This document shows positions 53,785 to 63,622 of a stretch of DNA of 64,000 nucleotides, one piece after another. The first letter of the stretch is position 1; each line of letters opens with the position of its first letter. Source of the DNA: Rhizobium gallicum bv. gallicum R602sp (GTDB taxonomy: Bacteria; Pseudomonadota; Alphaproteobacteria; Rhizobiales; Rhizobiaceae); NCBI RefSeq assembly GCF_000816845.1, contig NZ_CP006877.1, forward strand, positions 3,419,001 through 3,483,000, read 5' to 3'. The notes beneath the pieces were generated by a model, which searched no databases, had not been told where the DNA came from, and saw only the letters and a list, made by a program, of their open reading frames with translations. The position numbers and the translations under genes were made by a program.

Positions 53785-54597
53785 ATGACGATCGGCAATT
53801 CCCTGATGAGTCCCTTCCAATCCTTCGAAATTCTACCTGGAAATCATGACAGCGGCATGGTGATTCTGGGCGATCACGCGATGAACCGCCTGCCTGAACG
53901 GTATGGTAGGCTCGGGCTTGCCGAATCCGCCTTCTCCCGCCATATCGCCTATGACATAGGCATCGAAGGCCTGGTGCGGGAGCTTTCCGCGAGGCTGGGG
54001 GTACCGGCCGTTCTTGGCGGCTTTTCGCGGCTTTTAATCGACCCGAACCGCGGCGAGGACGACCCGACGCTGATCATGAAAATTTCCGACGGCGCGATCA
54101 TTCCTGGCAATCATCCGATCACAGATGAGGAGTGGAACTATCGCATCGAGGCGTTCCACCGTCCCTATCACAATGCCGTTGCCGAGACGATCGACAAGGT
54201 CGCCAACGCGACCGGCAACGCGCCCCTCGTGCTCTCGCTTCATTCCTATACGCCTGCCTGGAAAGGCGTACCGCGGCCATGGCATGCCGCCGTCCTCTGG
54301 GACAGCGACCGCCGCGCCGTCGCCCCTCTGCTTGACATGCTGAGCCGCGATCCCGATCTCGTGGTTGGCGACAACGAACCGTATGACGGCGCACTCAAAG
54401 GCGATACGATGTACCGGCACTGCATGGTCACCGGCATACCGCATGCGCTCGTCGAGATCCGTCAGGACCTGATCAGAAACGAGGCCGGCATTTGCGAATG
54501 GGCCGAACGCCTGGCTCCGCTCTTCGCGGCCATGAATGCCGATCCGGCGCTGCACGAATACGATGTCCATGTGTCGCGCACCGGCCCTTACGAATGA
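53785..54597 (+). CDS. N-formylglutamate amidohydrolase family protein
   Basis: A 270-residue protein of the HutG2-like family that hydrolyses N-formyl-glutamate or related substrates. Motifs are EILPGNHDSGMVILGDHA at the N-terminus, the central LIDPNRGEDD, LSLHSYTP and GDNEPYDG. The histidine-degradation genes are not nearby, so the true substrate is uncertain. Start choice between ATG 53785 and the longer frame is uncertain. DUF1244 follows by 11 bases. Confidence 0.85.
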   Translation: MTIGNSLMSPFQSFEILPGNHDSGMVILGDHAMNRLPERYGRLGLAESAFSRHIAYDIGIEGLVRELSARLGVPAVLGGFSRLLIDPNRGEDDPTLIMKISDGAIIPGNHPITDEEWNYRIEAFHRPYHNAVAETIDKVANATGNAPLVLSLHSYTPAWKGVPRPWHAAVLWDSDRRAVAPLLDMLSRDPDLVVGDNEPYDGALKGDTMYRHCMVTGIPHALVEIRQDLIRNEAGICEWAERLAPLFAAMNADPALHEYDVHVSRTGPYE

Positions 54598-54608
54598 AGG
54601 AGAGCGAG

Positions 54609-54914
54609 ATGACCGCACACAGCAAGGAAGAGCAGACCGAATTCGAAGCTGCCGCCTTCCGCCGCCTTGTCGCGCATTTGCGCGAACGGAGCGACGTTCA
54701 GAATGTCGACCTGATGAATCTCGCGGGTTTTTGCCGCAACTGCCTGTCGAACTGGTATCGCCAAGCCGCCGAGGCTGCGGGCGTGCCGCTGTCGAAGGAC
54801 GAATCGCGCGAGATTATCTACGGCATGCCGTACGAAGACTGGAAAAACCTGCACCAGAACGAGGCCTCGGACGCACAAAAAACTGCATTTGAACTGAACA
54901 AGCCGCACAAATAG
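54609..54914 (+). CDS. DUF1244 family protein
   Basis: A 101-residue protein of DUF1244. It shows TEFEAAAFRRLVAHLRERSD, then NLAGFCRNCLSNWYRQAAEA with two cysteines, and the ending GMPYEDWKNLHQNEA. AAGGAGAG precedes the ATG. Strongly conserved in alphaproteobacteria, function unknown. It sits between an amidohydrolase gene and gapR, likely one operon. Confidence 0.87.
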   Translation: MTAHSKEEQTEFEAAAFRRLVAHLRERSDVQNVDLMNLAGFCRNCLSNWYRQAAEAAGVPLSKDESREIIYGMPYEDWKNLHQNEASDAQKTAFELNKPHK

Positions 54915-55004
54915 CTTCATGACGCCCGATTGGACTTGACCGCGGCGCAGCTTCGCGGCAGTCACTCCCCACCGAATTCAAGACGAGAAAATCAGGAGAA
55001 CACG

Positions 55005-55268
55005 ATGTCCGATGCTCATGGCGTCGCCCGCGATCAGCTTCGCGCTTTCATCGAGCGCATTGAACGGCTGGAAGAAGAAAAGAAGACCATCGCCGACGAT
55101 ATCAAGGACGTCTACGGCGAGGCAAAGGGCATGGGTTTCGACACCAAGATCCTGAAGAAGGTCGTCGCCCTTCGCAAGAAGGACGAGCAAGAGCGCATGG
55201 AAGAGGAAGCCATCCTCGATACCTATCTGCACGCGCTCGGCATGATCGAGTCCCCGCCGGAAGGCTGA
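55005..55268 (+). CDS. gapR: GapR nucleoid-associated protein (DUF2312)
   Basis: An 87-residue DUF2312 protein, the family of Caulobacter GapR, which binds overtwisted DNA and helps topoisomerases near replication forks and highly expressed genes. It shows [20 protein letters not shown] and [20 protein letters not shown], the long helices of the clamp. GGAGAAC lies about 5 bases before the ATG. A terminator follows. Confidence 0.92.
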   Translation: MSDAHGVARDQLRAFIERIERLEEEKKTIADDIKDVYGEAKGMGFDTKILKKVVALRKKDEQERMEEEAILDTYLHALGMIESPPEG

Positions 55269-55290
55269 GGATTGCCGTTGGCAGTTTTCA

Positions 55291-55319
55291 AGCCGCCGGA
55301 TTACCCCGGCGGCTTTTTT
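55291..55319 (+). terminator. Intrinsic terminator after gapR
   Basis: Arms GCCGCCGG and CCGGCGGC around ATTACC are followed by TTTTTTT. Confidence 0.9.
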
Positions 55320-55622
55320 GAATCATGCTTTAGAATTAGCCCGCTTTTTCCCATTGTGGTTTGCATCCGGCGCGATAATATCCCTCCGCCGCATACTGGA
55401 GCCGCGTCCGGTTCCGCTTAATTTTCAGTTATTTGGCTTAATGGTAGCGAGCCGCTGCCGGTCTTTTCTCAACGCTGCTGCGCGTCGCGGGCACAATGCA
55501 TGCATTCCTATTCACACATGCGCGAAGCCGCGAGCTTCGCTCACTCCCATCCGACGCCTCACGCACGGCGCCGAGATCAAAGCCGAAGCGAAAATCAACC
55601 CTGCTCAAGAGGAACTCAAATC
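55320..55622. other. Intergenic region before the alpha/beta hydrolase gene
   Basis: About 300 bases without a convincing gene or repeat. An open frame runs into the downstream hydrolase from 55500 but has no family sequence before ATG 55623. The hydrolase promoter presumably lies here; I could not identify it. Confidence 0.5.
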
Positions 55623-56444
55623 ATGTCGATGATTACCACGAAGGACGGAACGGAGATTTTCTACAAGGATTGGGGCAAGGGCCAGCCTATTCTTTTCTCC
55701 CACGGCTGGCCGCTCTCGGCCGATGCCTGGGATGCGCAGATGGTCTTCTTCGGCAATAACGGCTACCGCGTCATCGCACACGACCGTCGCAGCCACGGCC
55801 GTTCGAGCCAGACCTGGGACGGCAACCACATGGACCAGTACGCCGACGACCTGGCCGAACTGATCGAAACGCTCGACCTCAAGGACCTGATCATGATCGG
55901 CCACTCCACGGGTGGCGGCGAAGTCACCCATTACCTCGGCCGCCACGGCACGAAACGCGTCGCCAAGGTCGTGCTGGTGGGCGCCGTGCCGCCGCTGATG
56001 GTCAAGACGGACAAGAATCCCGGCGGCTTACCGCTTGAAGTCTTTGATGGCATCCGCAAGGGCACGCTCGAAAACCGCTCGCAGTTCTACAAGGATCTCG
56101 TGACGCCCTTCTACAGCTTTAATCGCGATGGCGCGACGTTCTCCGAAGGCATTCGCGACAATTTCTGGATGCAGGGAATGATGGGCGGATTGAAGGGGCA
56201 GCTGGATTGCATCCACGAATTCTCCGAGGTCGATTACACCGACGACCTCAAGAAGATCGACAAGCCGACGCTCATCATTCATGGCGACGATGATCAGATC
56301 GTGCCGATCGGTGCTTCCGCATTGGAGTCCTCGAAGATCGTGGAGGGCTCTGTTCTCAAGATCTATCCGGGCGCTCCCCACGGTCTTGCTGAGACGCATA
56401 CCGACCGCTTCAACAAGGACGTACTCGACTTCCTGAAGGCCTGA
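55623..56444 (+). CDS. Alpha/beta hydrolase (non-heme chloroperoxidase/esterase type)
   Basis: A 273-residue hydrolase. It has GHGWP-like [15 protein letters not shown], the nucleophile elbow [19 protein letters not shown] with the catalytic aspartate and [10 protein letters not shown] with the catalytic histidine. The pattern matches cofactor-free haloperoxidases/aryl esterases of this fold. AGAGGAA lies before ATG 55623. The natural substrate is unknown. Confidence 0.92.
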   Translation: MSMITTKDGTEIFYKDWGKGQPILFSHGWPLSADAWDAQMVFFGNNGYRVIAHDRRSHGRSSQTWDGNHMDQYADDLAELIETLDLKDLIMIGHSTGGGEVTHYLGRHGTKRVAKVVLVGAVPPLMVKTDKNPGGLPLEVFDGIRKGTLENRSQFYKDLVTPFYSFNRDGATFSEGIRDNFWMQGMMGGLKGQLDCIHEFSEVDYTDDLKKIDKPTLIIHGDDDQIVPIGASALESSKIVEGSVLKIYPGAPHGLAETHTDRFNKDVLDFLKA

Positions 56445-56507
56445 TCCTTCGGGCCATCAATCCTCCGCCTGAAGTGCGGGAGGATGTGCCCAGCGCATAA
56501 ACAAAGA

Positions 56508-56534
56508 CCGCCGGAATTTCTCCGGCGGCCTGTC
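56508..56534 (-). terminator. Intrinsic terminator after the DUF882 gene
   Basis: Arms CCGCCGGA and TCCGGCGG around a 5-base loop; on the minus strand it is followed by TCTTTGTTT. It lies about 25 bases after the DUF882 stop. Confidence 0.7.
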
Positions 56535-56554
56535 GTTCATTTTGATTGATTCGC

Positions 56555-58390
56555 TCAGTTCGTATTGAACTTGCGCACTTCCATGAAGTTCACCGCCGAG
56601 CCACTGAAGCGGGCCGGGTCGATGGAAGCTGTCTTGACGTTGAAGCCTTCGGCGTAGACGGCGGTCGGCTGGGCGCGAAGCGTCTGGCTGACGAAACGGG
56701 GTGCCTTGACCGGCTTCGTGATCATCTCCATGCGAGAATTGGTCAGCGCCCACTGCGAAATTATCTTCTGGGTCAGCCTCGGCTCGGTACGGACCGTCGC
56801 GCGGCTTGCGTCGGCAGCGGCAGCAGCCTCCTTCGTCGGGCGCCCGCCCTTGGTTGCAACCCCATTGGCAGCGGAGTCTTCGGACGTCTGCTGTAGGTCG
56901 AAGGCGTCGCCGAAGCTTGCGGATTTGACAGGAGCGAGCGCGGCAAGTTGCACCGGCGCCTTATTCTCAGCCGGCTTGGCCGCAGGCATCGCTGCGCTGA
57001 TGGCCTGCTCGACGGTGGCCGGCGCAAGGGCAGCCACCCGCCTATCGACTGCATTGTTCTGATCAAGCGCTTGAGCCAGTGCCGGAGAAAGCCGGTCCGT
57101 TTCGGCTTCGGCTTCGTCCGCATCCGCTTGTGGATCGATTGCTGCCGCCGCAAGCAGATTTTCGGCGACCGCCGGACGTTCGGCCGGGGTTGGAACCATC
57201 GGACCGTTGGATGCGAATTCCGCATCACCCGGCGCGTTGCGCGGGCCAAGCAGCGAGGGAACCGGAACGTGATAGGCGCTGAGATCGGCGAACTGCTGCG
57301 GCTGGCCCTGCTCTTCGGTGGCAGCGGCAAGTGCCTGCTGTGCAGCATTGCCGGAATTCGGCGAAACGAGGGCATTTGCAACTTCGCCGCCGGCAAGCTG
57401 ACCGGCAAAGGCTGGACGAACCTGCGGCACCGGTGCATTCACGGCGGCAACCTCAGTCGGCTGCGGCTCGGCTGCGGCAGCAGGCGCTTCGGCCTTCGGC
57501 GGCGTTGCCCTTGCAACGGCGACCGGAGCGGAATCCTCCGCGCTATCCTCTTCCTCGTCTGCGCCGCCGCCAAAGAGTGCAGCGAACAATGTCTTCGGCT
57601 TTCTCGTCTCGGCATCGCCGCCGCTTGCCATGACAAGCTGATTGGTGCTCACCCGGCGCTTATAGTCGGCCATCGCCTGCTGGTAGCCCGGCAGGGGCTT
57701 GCCGTCCGACGGGATATGAATGGTGTTGCCGTTCGGGAAAAGCTGCGCCAGTTCCTGGCGGCTCATGCGCGGCCAGGCGCGAACGCCGCCGACATCCATG
57801 TGCACGAAGGGAGAACCGGACTTCGGATAGAAGCCAACGCCGCCGACCTGCATTTTCATGCCAATCGCACGCAGCTTTGCAAGCTTCACATCCGGAATGA
57901 AGAAGTCCATCGCCTTGCCGAGCATATGCTGGCTCTTCTCGGCAACACCGGAATTGCGCGAACGGGACTTGAGCATCGAATTGGTGGCGGGCGAACGGAA
58001 GCCGCAGACAACGTTGATGTAGTCCCTGGAACCGCTCTGGCGGTAGACTTCCCAGATCAGATCGAAAAGATGGGGGTCCATCTTCGTCGGCTGGTTCTTG
58101 CGCCAGTCGCGAAGGAATCGGTTCAGCTGCCCAAGACCCTTCGGGTCGAACCTGCCATTGCGTTTGTAGGTGATGACGGCCTTTTCGCCGGTATGGATGA
58201 AGTAGAGTTTCAGACTGCGCGTTTCGCCCGCTGCCTCGGACGGCGTACCAACGAATACTGGTGAGGAAACCGCGAGTGCGAGAAGGACAGCCAAGGCCGT
58301 CCTAACCGCCTTTCCGCCAATGTCGGCGCACACTGTACGCCAGCTCAAGCGCGAAGGCTTGGTGTTCTCATTCAGATCCGGCAAACTCAA
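56555..58390 (-). CDS. DUF882 (M15-like peptidase) protein with long disordered tail
   Basis: A 611-residue envelope protein. An N-terminal membrane anchor/signal (TALAVLLALAVSSPVFVG) is followed by the DUF882 domain, related to M15 D-Ala-D-Ala carboxypeptidases. The zinc ligands are plausible in SQHMLGKAMD and FVHMDVGG, with NVVCGFRSPATN nearby. The domain ends at about residue 250 and the remaining ~360 residues are Ala/Pro/Glu-rich and low in complexity, probably disordered. It should act on or bind peptidoglycan. It lies downstream of the NtrC-type regulator on the same strand, 174 bases away. Confidence 0.88.
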   Translation of the reverse strand: MSLPDLNENTKPSRLSWRTVCADIGGKAVRTALAVLLALAVSSPVFVGTPSEAAGETRSLKLYFIHTGEKAVITYKRNGRFDPKGLGQLNRFLRDWRKNQPTKMDPHLFDLIWEVYRQSGSRDYINVVCGFRSPATNSMLKSRSRNSGVAEKSQHMLGKAMDFFIPDVKLAKLRAIGMKMQVGGVGFYPKSGSPFVHMDVGGVRAWPRMSRQELAQLFPNGNTIHIPSDGKPLPGYQQAMADYKRRVSTNQLVMASGGDAETRKPKTLFAALFGGGADEEEDSAEDSAPVAVARATPPKAEAPAAAAEPQPTEVAAVNAPVPQVRPAFAGQLAGGEVANALVSPNSGNAAQQALAAATEEQGQPQQFADLSAYHVPVPSLLGPRNAPGDAEFASNGPMVPTPAERPAVAENLLAAAAIDPQADADEAEAETDRLSPALAQALDQNNAVDRRVAALAPATVEQAISAAMPAAKPAENKAPVQLAALAPVKSASFGDAFDLQQTSEDSAANGVATKGGRPTKEAAAAADASRATVRTEPRLTQKIISQWALTNSRMEMITKPVKAPRFVSQTLRAQPTAVYAEGFNVKTASIDPARFSGSAVNFMEVRKFNTN

Positions 58391-58564
58391 TCCCCGTCAG
58401 ACTGCCCAGGTCCCCGAACTGTCCCAATGACTGTCAATTGCGGTGACACGATGGCAAAAATGCCACACACGATCAACCTTTTCTTTACATAGTCAACGAT
58501 CGACTAACAAGTGGTTTATATCGGGTAACAAAACATGCTTGCGGGAATATTAATGGAACGCCGC

Positions 58565-60112
58565 TTATGCCGCATCTTTCTGGGGATTGTCGGGATCGAT
58601 GCCGTAATCCTTGAGCTTTCTGTAAAGCGTTGAGCGTCCGATGCCGAGCTTTCTGGCCACTTGACTCATCTGGCCGCGATAGAATTTAAGCGCGAATCGA
58701 ATCAATTCTTCCTCGACATCGGCAAGTTTGCGCACCTCGCCCGCCGGATTGACGCTTGCGATCGCATTCTCCGGCATCTCGTCGTGCTGCCCGCGCGACT
58801 CGCTCGCAGAGACCTGCGGAACGTGAAATTCCGCAAACTCCACCTCGTGCTCGCGAAATGTATTGTCGGCAACCAGCGCCAGGTGATCGACCACGTCATA
58901 TTGCGGCAGCTGGGCAGCGATCTGCGGAAAATCCGATTCGCTGAGCTCGTGGCCCTCGGCGAGCACGACGGCACGGAAGATCGCGTTCTCGAGCTGGCGG
59001 ATGTTGCCCGGCCAGTCATAGGCCGTCAGCAATGCCAATGCACCCGCGCTGACCGTCATGCGATGGCCATTTTTCTGTTCGGACGAGAAGCGGTCGGCAA
59101 AGACGCGCACCAGGTTCGGAATGTCCTCCTTGCGCTTGCGCAGCGCCGGAATGGTGATCGGAAAGACATTGAGGCGATAATAGAGATCTTCGCGGAAGTG
59201 GCCGTTTTTCACTTCCTCGATCAGGTCCTTGTTCGTCGCAGAAATGAGCCGGACGTTGACCTTGTGCGCCGTGCGTGCGCCGACGGTCTCGACTTCGCCC
59301 TGCTGCACGGCTCGCAGCAGCTTGACCTGCACGTCGAGCGGCAGATCGCCGATTTCATCGAGGAAGATCGTGCCGCCGTCGGCCTCCATGAACTTGCCCG
59401 TATGGCGCTCGGTTGCACCGGTGAACGCGCCCTTTTCATGGCCGAAGAGGATGCTCTCGACGAGGTTGTGCGGAATGGCGCCGCAGTTCACCGTGACGAA
59501 GGGCTTGCCCGAGCGGTCGCCGCCGGACTGGATGGCACGCGCAACCAGCTCCTTGCCGACGCCGGACTCGCCTTCGAGGACGACCGGGATGTTGGATTGC
59601 GCCGCTCGCTGCGCCAGATCGATGACGCGGATCATCGCCGGGCTTGCCGAAACAATGTCGTCGAAGCCGACGAGGCCGGAGCGCGAACGGCGGCCCGAGC
59701 GGGCCCGCACTTCACGCTGGTCCAGCTTCATTGCATTGGCGATCGAGGTTGCGATGCGCTCCGGTGAAACGGGCTTGACCACGAAATCGAAGGCGCCGGC
59801 ACGCATGGCCTGCACTACCGTTTCAATGCCGCCCTGCCCGGTCTGCACGATCACCGGGATCTGCGTGCCGAGTTCATGGAGCGCTTCGAGGAATTCGAGG
59901 CCGGTCATTTCCGGCATCATCAGGTCGAGAAGGATGACATTGAACAGACCACTGTCACGCTTGACCATCTCCAGGCCGATGCGGCCGTTCTCAGCCTGAT
60001 GGACGACATGCCCGTGGCGCTCGATTGCGTTCTTCAGCAGACGGCGTTGTACCGGGTCGTCCTCGACCACGAGAATCTGCCCTGCACCCTTGAGCTCACT
60101 ATAACCGGTCAT
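58565..60112 (-). CDS. Sigma-54-dependent response regulator (NtrC family)
   Basis: A 515-residue regulator with three parts. The receiver domain (residues ~10-130) has the phosphorylation site in LLDLMMPEMTG. The AAA+ domain (~150-390) carries Walker A GESGVGKE, the sigma-54-contacting GAFTGA, Walker B GGTIFLDEIGDLP and a sensor-like ATNKDL. The C-terminal Fis-type helix-turn-helix ends MSQVARKLGIGRSTLYRKLK. All core motifs are intact, so it should activate sigma-54 promoters. No cognate histidine kinase is seen nearby. Confidence 0.95.
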   Translation of the reverse strand: MTGYSELKGAGQILVVEDDPVQRRLLKNAIERHGHVVHQAENGRIGLEMVKRDSGLFNVILLDLMMPEMTGLEFLEALHELGTQIPVIVQTGQGGIETVVQAMRAGAFDFVVKPVSPERIATSIANAMKLDQREVRARSGRRSRSGLVGFDDIVSASPAMIRVIDLAQRAAQSNIPVVLEGESGVGKELVARAIQSGGDRSGKPFVTVNCGAIPHNLVESILFGHEKGAFTGATERHTGKFMEADGGTIFLDEIGDLPLDVQVKLLRAVQQGEVETVGARTAHKVNVRLISATNKDLIEEVKNGHFREDLYYRLNVFPITIPALRKRKEDIPNLVRVFADRFSSEQKNGHRMTVSAGALALLTAYDWPGNIRQLENAIFRAVVLAEGHELSESDFPQIAAQLPQYDVVDHLALVADNTFREHEVEFAEFHVPQVSASESRGQHDEMPENAIASVNPAGEVRKLADVEEELIRFALKFYRGQMSQVARKLGIGRSTLYRKLKDYGIDPDNPQKDAA

Positions 60113-60319
60113 TGTCGCCTCACTTCATGCGAAACCTGCGGGCACTCTGGCAGAAAGGCTTGAACATCCAGTTTTGAGAAATAATTGCATTTTAACGATT
60201 GTGGCGATACCGAATCCGTATCGAAGCGGGGCCTCCAGCATCCCGAAAGCCCCTTGATACGGGGCCTTCCGGCGCTTAGACAGTCAGACCTGTTCGAAAT
60301 GAGGAAGAGGAACCAAGCC

Positions 60320-62173
60320 ATGAATTTCGTGCTCCCCGGCGCCGGTCTTAATTTTTCGGCAACAGTTGCCTCGGCCGCGGCTGATCCGGCGCTCGGCGAC
60401 CTCCCGATCTGGAAGCTGCAGGATCTCTACCCTTCCGCCACCTCGACCGCCTTCACCAGCGACATGGAAAAGGCGGGCCGCAACGCGCTCGCCTTCGAGG
60501 AAAAATGGAAAGGCAAACTTGCCGATGCGGCGGCCCAAATAGGCGCTGGAGGCATCGGCGAGGCGCTGAAGGAATACGAGGCGCTGGACGATCTCATCGG
60601 CCGTCTCGGCTCTTTTGCCGGCCTCACCTATTTCTCGGATACGACCAACCCGGTCAACGGCAAGCTCTACGGCGACGTCCAGGCGAAGATCACCGAATTC
60701 TCCGGCCACCTTCTCTTCTTCGCGCTGGAGCTGAACCGCATCGACGACGCGGTGATGGATGCATGCATGGCAAACGACCCTGAGGCCGGCCATTACCGCC
60801 CCTGGCTGATCGACCTGCGAAAGGACAAGCCCTACCAGCTGGAAGACAAGCTGGAACAGCTCTTTCTCGAAAAGTCGATGACGAGTGCGGCTGCGTTCAA
60901 TCGCCTCTTCGACGAGACCATGGCCGAGCTCCGCTACAATATCGACGGCGAGAAGGTGCCGCTCGAAGTCGCGCTCAATCTTTTGCAGGACAAGGATCCG
61001 GAAGCGCGCCGCAAGGCGGCAATGGCGCTCGCCGAAACCTTCAAGGCGAATATCCGCACCTTCACGTTGATCACCAATACGCTTGCCAAGGACAAGGATA
61101 TTTCCGATCGCTGGCGCGGCTTCGAGGATATCGCCGACAGCCGTCATCTGGCAAACCGCGTCGAGCGCGACGTGGTCGATGCGCTGGCAGCTGCCGTCAA
61201 GCAGGCCTATCCGCGCCTGTCGCACCGCTATTACAAGATGAAGGCGAAGTGGCTCGGAATGGACCAGATGAATTTCTGGGACCGCAATGCGCCCTTGCCG
61301 GAAACCTCCAATGCAGTGATTTCCTGGGGCGAAGCGAAGGACACCGTTCTTTCGGCCTACGGCAATTTCGCGCCGGAAATGGCAGCCATCGCCAAGCGCT
61401 TCTTCGACGAGCAGTGGATCGACGCGCCCGTGCGTCCCGGAAAGGCGCCCGGCGCCTTCTCTCACCCCACGGTTCCCTCAGCGCACCCCTATGTGCTGGT
61501 CAACTACATGGGCAAACCGCGGGATGTCATGACGCTTGCCCATGAACTCGGCCACGGCGTTCATCAGGTGCTGGCGGGCGCACAGGGCGCGCTGATGTGC
61601 CAGACCCCGCTGACGCTTGCCGAAACCGCATCCGTCTTCGGCGAGATGCTGACCTTCCGCGCACTGCTTGACAAGACGACGGACAAGCGCGAGCGCAAGG
61701 CGATGCTCGCCCAAAAGGTCGAAGACATGATCAACACCGTCGTGCGCCAGATCGCCTTTTACGAATTCGAACGCGAGCTTCACACGGCCCGCAAGGCAGG
61801 CGAACTGACCGCCGAGGATATCGGCGAACTCTGGCTTTCGGTTCAGTCGGAAAGCCTCGGTCCGGCGATCAGGATCTCCGAGGGATACGAGACCTACTGG
61901 GCCTATATCCCCCACTTCATCCACTCGCCCTTCTATGTCTACGCCTATGCCTTCGGAGACTGCCTGGTGAACTCGCTCTATGCCGTCTACCGGAAAGCCG
62001 ACAAGGACTTCCAGGACAAATATTTCGAGCTTCTCAGGGCCGGCGGCACCAAGCATCACTCTGAACTCCTGAAGCCTTTCGGCCTCGACGCCACCGATCC
62101 GTCGTTCTGGAGCAAGGGCCTGTCGATGATTGAGGGGCTGATCGATGAATTGGAAGCGCTTGATAAGGCTTAA
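60320..62173 (+). CDS. pepF: M3 family oligoendopeptidase
   Basis: A 617-residue zinc metallopeptidase of the M3 (PepF) family that degrades short peptides in the cytosol. The zinc-binding motif is HELGHGVH (residues ~410-417), followed by the third ligand region LAETASVFGEMLTFRAL. Length matches the family. GAGG lies about 10 bases before ATG 60320; the longer frame starting at 60185 has no family sequence. A hairpin and a repeat follow. Confidence 0.93.
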   Translation: MNFVLPGAGLNFSATVASAAADPALGDLPIWKLQDLYPSATSTAFTSDMEKAGRNALAFEEKWKGKLADAAAQIGAGGIGEALKEYEALDDLIGRLGSFAGLTYFSDTTNPVNGKLYGDVQAKITEFSGHLLFFALELNRIDDAVMDACMANDPEAGHYRPWLIDLRKDKPYQLEDKLEQLFLEKSMTSAAAFNRLFDETMAELRYNIDGEKVPLEVALNLLQDKDPEARRKAAMALAETFKANIRTFTLITNTLAKDKDISDRWRGFEDIADSRHLANRVERDVVDALAAAVKQAYPRLSHRYYKMKAKWLGMDQMNFWDRNAPLPETSNAVISWGEAKDTVLSAYGNFAPEMAAIAKRFFDEQWIDAPVRPGKAPGAFSHPTVPSAHPYVLVNYMGKPRDVMTLAHELGHGVHQVLAGAQGALMCQTPLTLAETASVFGEMLTFRALLDKTTDKRERKAMLAQKVEDMINTVVRQIAFYEFERELHTARKAGELTAEDIGELWLSVQSESLGPAIRISEGYETYWAYIPHFIHSPFYVYAYAFGDCLVNSLYAVYRKADKDFQDKYFELLRAGGTKHHSELLKPFGLDATDPSFWSKGLSMIEGLIDELEALDKA

Positions 62174-62180
62174 GACGCAA

Positions 62181-62218
62181 CTCAAGGTCAGGGGCTAGCC
62201 GAAGGCCCTGACCTTGAG
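62181..62218. repeat. 13-bp inverted repeat after pepF
   Basis: Perfect arms CTCAAGGTCAGGG and CCCTGACCTTGAG with a 12-base loop start seven bases after the pepF stop. There is no T-run, so it may stabilise the 3' end or terminate weakly. Confidence 0.6.
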
Positions 62219-62289
62219 CTTCGGCCGTCGGTGCAAGCAGCCAGGCATTGCGCAACGCTTACGAGGAACGATGAAGGTAATCCCTTCTC

Positions 62290-62423
62290 CCTCATTCCCG
62301 TGCTTGTCACAGGAATCCAGTGGGCCCAAGGCCTTGGGCGCGGGAGACTCTTTGAAACGAAAAAAGTCATTCGCGACGCGGATGCGCCGGGACTGGAACC
62401 CTGTGACAAGCACGGGAATGAGG
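62290..62423. repeat. RIME-like intergenic palindromic element
   Basis: The two outer ends are inverted copies: the left arm reads CTCATTCCCGTGCTTGTCAC and the right arm reads GTGACAAGCACGGGAATGAG, with further imperfect symmetry inside. Total length is about 134 bp. The layout and arm sequence resemble the rhizobial intergenic mosaic elements that recur throughout Rhizobium chromosomes. There is no coding capacity, so it is a non-autonomous repeat. Confidence 0.65.
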
Positions 62424-62461
62424 AAATCGGGGGCGACCGATCTCAGCAAATGGGAGCGCGG

Positions 62462-63622
62462 ATGACAATTTCTCGGTCTTGCATCCTCTTCCGCGACGAC
62501 ACGACCGGCGAAGTCATGCTCTTCGCCGATCCCGCCGAGATCATCATCGCCCGGACGCGTGCCGAATTCTTCGCCGGCCTCGCACGGATGGAGACGGCCA
62601 AGACGGAAGGAAAGTGGCTGGCAGGATATCTGTCTTACGAAGCGGGCTATCTCTTCGAGGAAAAACTCGCAGGCTTCGTGCAAGAGAACAGGCAGACGCC
62701 ATTGCTCTGCTTCGGCATCTTCGACGCCCCAAAGAAGGATGGGCATCCGCTCGCGCAGCCGAAACAGCGTCTCGACAACGAGGAATTCCTAAAAGCGCCC
62801 AAAGCCGCTTGGGCATTCCCCGCATACAAAGAGCGCTTCGAGCGATTGCATCGTTATCTGCGCCAGGGCGATTGCTATCAAGCAAACCTCACCATGCCCA
62901 TCGAAGCACGTTGGAATGGAGATCCGCGCGCGGCCTTCTGGTCGCTGATTGAACGTCAGCCGGTGAAATACGGTGCGCTGATCGATCTCGGCGGCCCCGT
63001 CATCCTGTCCCGCTCTCCCGAGCTCTTCTTCCGGACGGACGAGGAAGGCTGGATCGAGACGCATCCGATGAAAGGCACCGCCAAGCGCGGCGCCGATGCG
63101 GCCGAAGATGAAGCCATTGTCGCGGCGATGCGGCACGATATGAAGACACAGGCGGAAAACCGGATGATCGTCGACCTGCTTCGCAACGACATCTCGCGCA
63201 TCACGAAGGTCGGTACGCTCGATGTTCCGAAGCTCTTCGAGATCGAGACCTACCCCACACTGCACCAAATGGTAAGCCATGTGCAGGCGAAACTTCTTCT
63301 TGACCTTTCCATCCTCGATATCTTCGCCGCCCTCTTCCCTTGCGGCTCGATCACCGGCGCACCGAAGCTCAGCGCCATGCACATCCTGCATGAACTCGAA
63401 GACACGCCACGCGACGCCTACTGCGGCGCGATCGGCATGATCTCTCCGGCAGGCGCCATGCGCTTTTCGGTTGCGATCCGCACGATCAGCCTTTTTGACG
63501 ATGGCAAGGCAATCTTCAATGTCGGTGGCGGCATCGTCTTCGATTCCACTGCGGAAGCCGAATATGAAGAATGCCTTCTCAAGGCGCGCTTTGCGATCGG
63601 TGACCAGGAAATCGCGCGATGA
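62462..63622 (+). CDS. pabB: Aminodeoxychorismate synthase component I
   Basis: A 386-residue chorismate-using enzyme of folate synthesis. The chorismate-binding signature is GAPKLSAMHILHELE, and the middle shows QGDCYQANLTMPIEARW and ETHPMKGTAKRG. The short length fits the compact PabB of alphaproteobacteria. GGGAG lies before ATG 62462, just after the repeat element. It makes 4-amino-4-deoxychorismate. Its stop overlaps the next gene's start by four bases. Confidence 0.93.
   Translation: MTISRSCILFRDDTTGEVMLFADPAEIIIARTRAEFFAGLARMETAKTEGKWLAGYLSYEAGYLFEEKLAGFVQENRQTPLLCFGIFDAPKKDGHPLAQPKQRLDNEEFLKAPKAAWAFPAYKERFERLHRYLRQGDCYQANLTMPIEARWNGDPRAAFWSLIERQPVKYGALIDLGGPVILSRSPELFFRTDEEGWIETHPMKGTAKRGADAAEDEAIVAAMRHDMKTQAENRMIVDLLRNDISRITKVGTLDVPKLFEIETYPTLHQMVSHVQAKLLLDLSILDIFAALFPCGSITGAPKLSAMHILHELEDTPRDAYCGAIGMISPAGAMRFSVAIRTISLFDDGKAIFNVGGGIVFDSTAEAEYEECLLKARFAIGDQEIAR

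Noticed and set aside
55320..55622. Possible tRNA-like segment (near GGTAGCGAGCCGC)
   Set aside because: No cloverleaf could be drawn and no CCA-like 3' acceptor pairing was found.
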